A stretch of 13,829 bases of DNA from assembly GCA_947624755.1 (NCBI GenBank), contig CANQLQ010000022.1:1-13829 (forward strand), read 5' to 3'. The stretch's first letter is position 1, and the number at the start of each line of letters is the position of its first letter. Shown one piece after another: positions 13,532 through 13,829 of the stretch. A model generated the notes under the pieces. That model was not told the origin of the DNA. It worked only from the letters and a program-made list of their open reading frames with translations, and did not search any database. The position numbers and the translations under genes were made by a program. Origin of the DNA: an uncultured Clostridia bacterium. Its GTDB lineage: Bacteria > Bacillota > Clostridia > Oscillospirales > Acutalibacteraceae.

Positions 13532-13829
13532 TACTCTTCTCCTTCCTTCACTACAATTGATGTTGCTTTGTCAGCGCCGCCGATAATTGATTCGCTTTCG
13601 CCGTTAACAAGAGCCATAACAGCCGCATTTGAAGCCGAAACAGCTTTTACGACCGCTCTCGAAGTAATTGTTGCGGCGGTAATTGCCTGAATATCGCCGC
13701 CGTCTTTTGCAACTCGAAGCTCACCGGTTTTGCCGTTAAAGAAATCCTTTGTAAAATGTGTTTTTGCGTTTTGACCGAGTCCCGGGGTTTCGTTGCTGCA
13801 ATCGAGAATCGCGAACCCGACCACCGAGC
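13531..13829 (-). CDS. rnfG: Rnf complex FMN-binding subunit RnfG (3' part)
   Basis: The C-terminal 99 residues of RnfG; the start lies beyond the right edge. NETPGLGQNAK is the conserved turn of the FMN-binding domain (family SETPGLG). DIQAITAATITSRAVV corresponds to the flavinylation motif (usual SGATxTS), with Thr-Ala-Ala-Thr here. The final Thr, to which FMN is linked by a phosphoester bond in this family, is kept. The protein normally has one N-terminal membrane helix and an extracytoplasmic flavin domain, not visible here. rnfC and rnfD are expected further right. Confidence 0.93.
   Translation of the reverse strand, partial: SVVGFAILDCSNETPGLGQNAKTHFTKDFFNGKTGELRVAKDGGDIQAITAATITSRAVVKAVSASNAAVMALVNGESESIIGGADKATSIVVKEGEE

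Overview
The window comes from an AT-rich, low-GC Gram-positive anaerobe, most likely a gut-type member of the Clostridia (Oscillospirales/Ruminococcaceae-like). The reasons are strong AGGAGG-type ribosome binding sites, a clostridial-style Rnf complex gene order, a short pyruvate kinase without the extra C-terminal domain, and secreted and plant-cell-wall-related enzymes. This assignment is inference. Every supported gene lies on the minus strand, so transcription runs from right to left.

Right to left: (1) 13829-11361 is the 3' part of an rnf operon, rnfG (partial)-rnfE-rnfA-rnfB. The genes are joined by one-base TAATG overlaps or very short gaps, and a strong intrinsic terminator closes the operon. 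The products are part of a membrane complex that couples ferredoxin:NAD+ electron transfer to ion pumping. (2) 11335-9530 is pyk (pyruvate kinase). Its promoter is separated from the gene by a leader of about 350 nt made almost entirely of four tandem 88-bp (one 83-bp) repeats. Each repeat can fold into conserved hairpins, and the last unit abuts the pyk start codon. (3) 9477-8422 is a membrane PAP2 phosphatase, close behind pyk, with its own terminator. (4) 8358-7962 is a promoter followed by a MITE-like element of about 312 bp. The element has 19-bp imperfect terminal inverted repeats and an internal array of 27-bp hairpin repeats, and it lies in the leader of pcrA. (5) 7961-907 is a likely transcription unit: pcrA (SF1 helicase), two tandem paralogous secreted LCAT/lipase-like alpha/beta hydrolases, and a GH28 polygalacturonase-like protein, then a terminator. 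(6) 842-59 is pyrH (UMP kinase) with its own sigma-A-type promoter. It is followed by the first 14 codons of a gene with a signal-peptide-like N-terminus, where frr would normally be expected.

The core genes are ordinary. The unusual content is in the two repeat-filled leaders. The pyk leader array shows stem changes that preserve pairing only in the minus-strand RNA (A-U to G-U, C-G to U-G), which argues for a transcribed, structured RNA element. A 19-bp motif (TTAAGGAANNNCTGATTAA) forms the ends of the element before pcrA and also occurs as solo copies at the pyk stop codon and next to the GH28 terminator, so a family of small dispersed repeats is probably active in this genome. No tRNA, rRNA or CRISPR array was seen.
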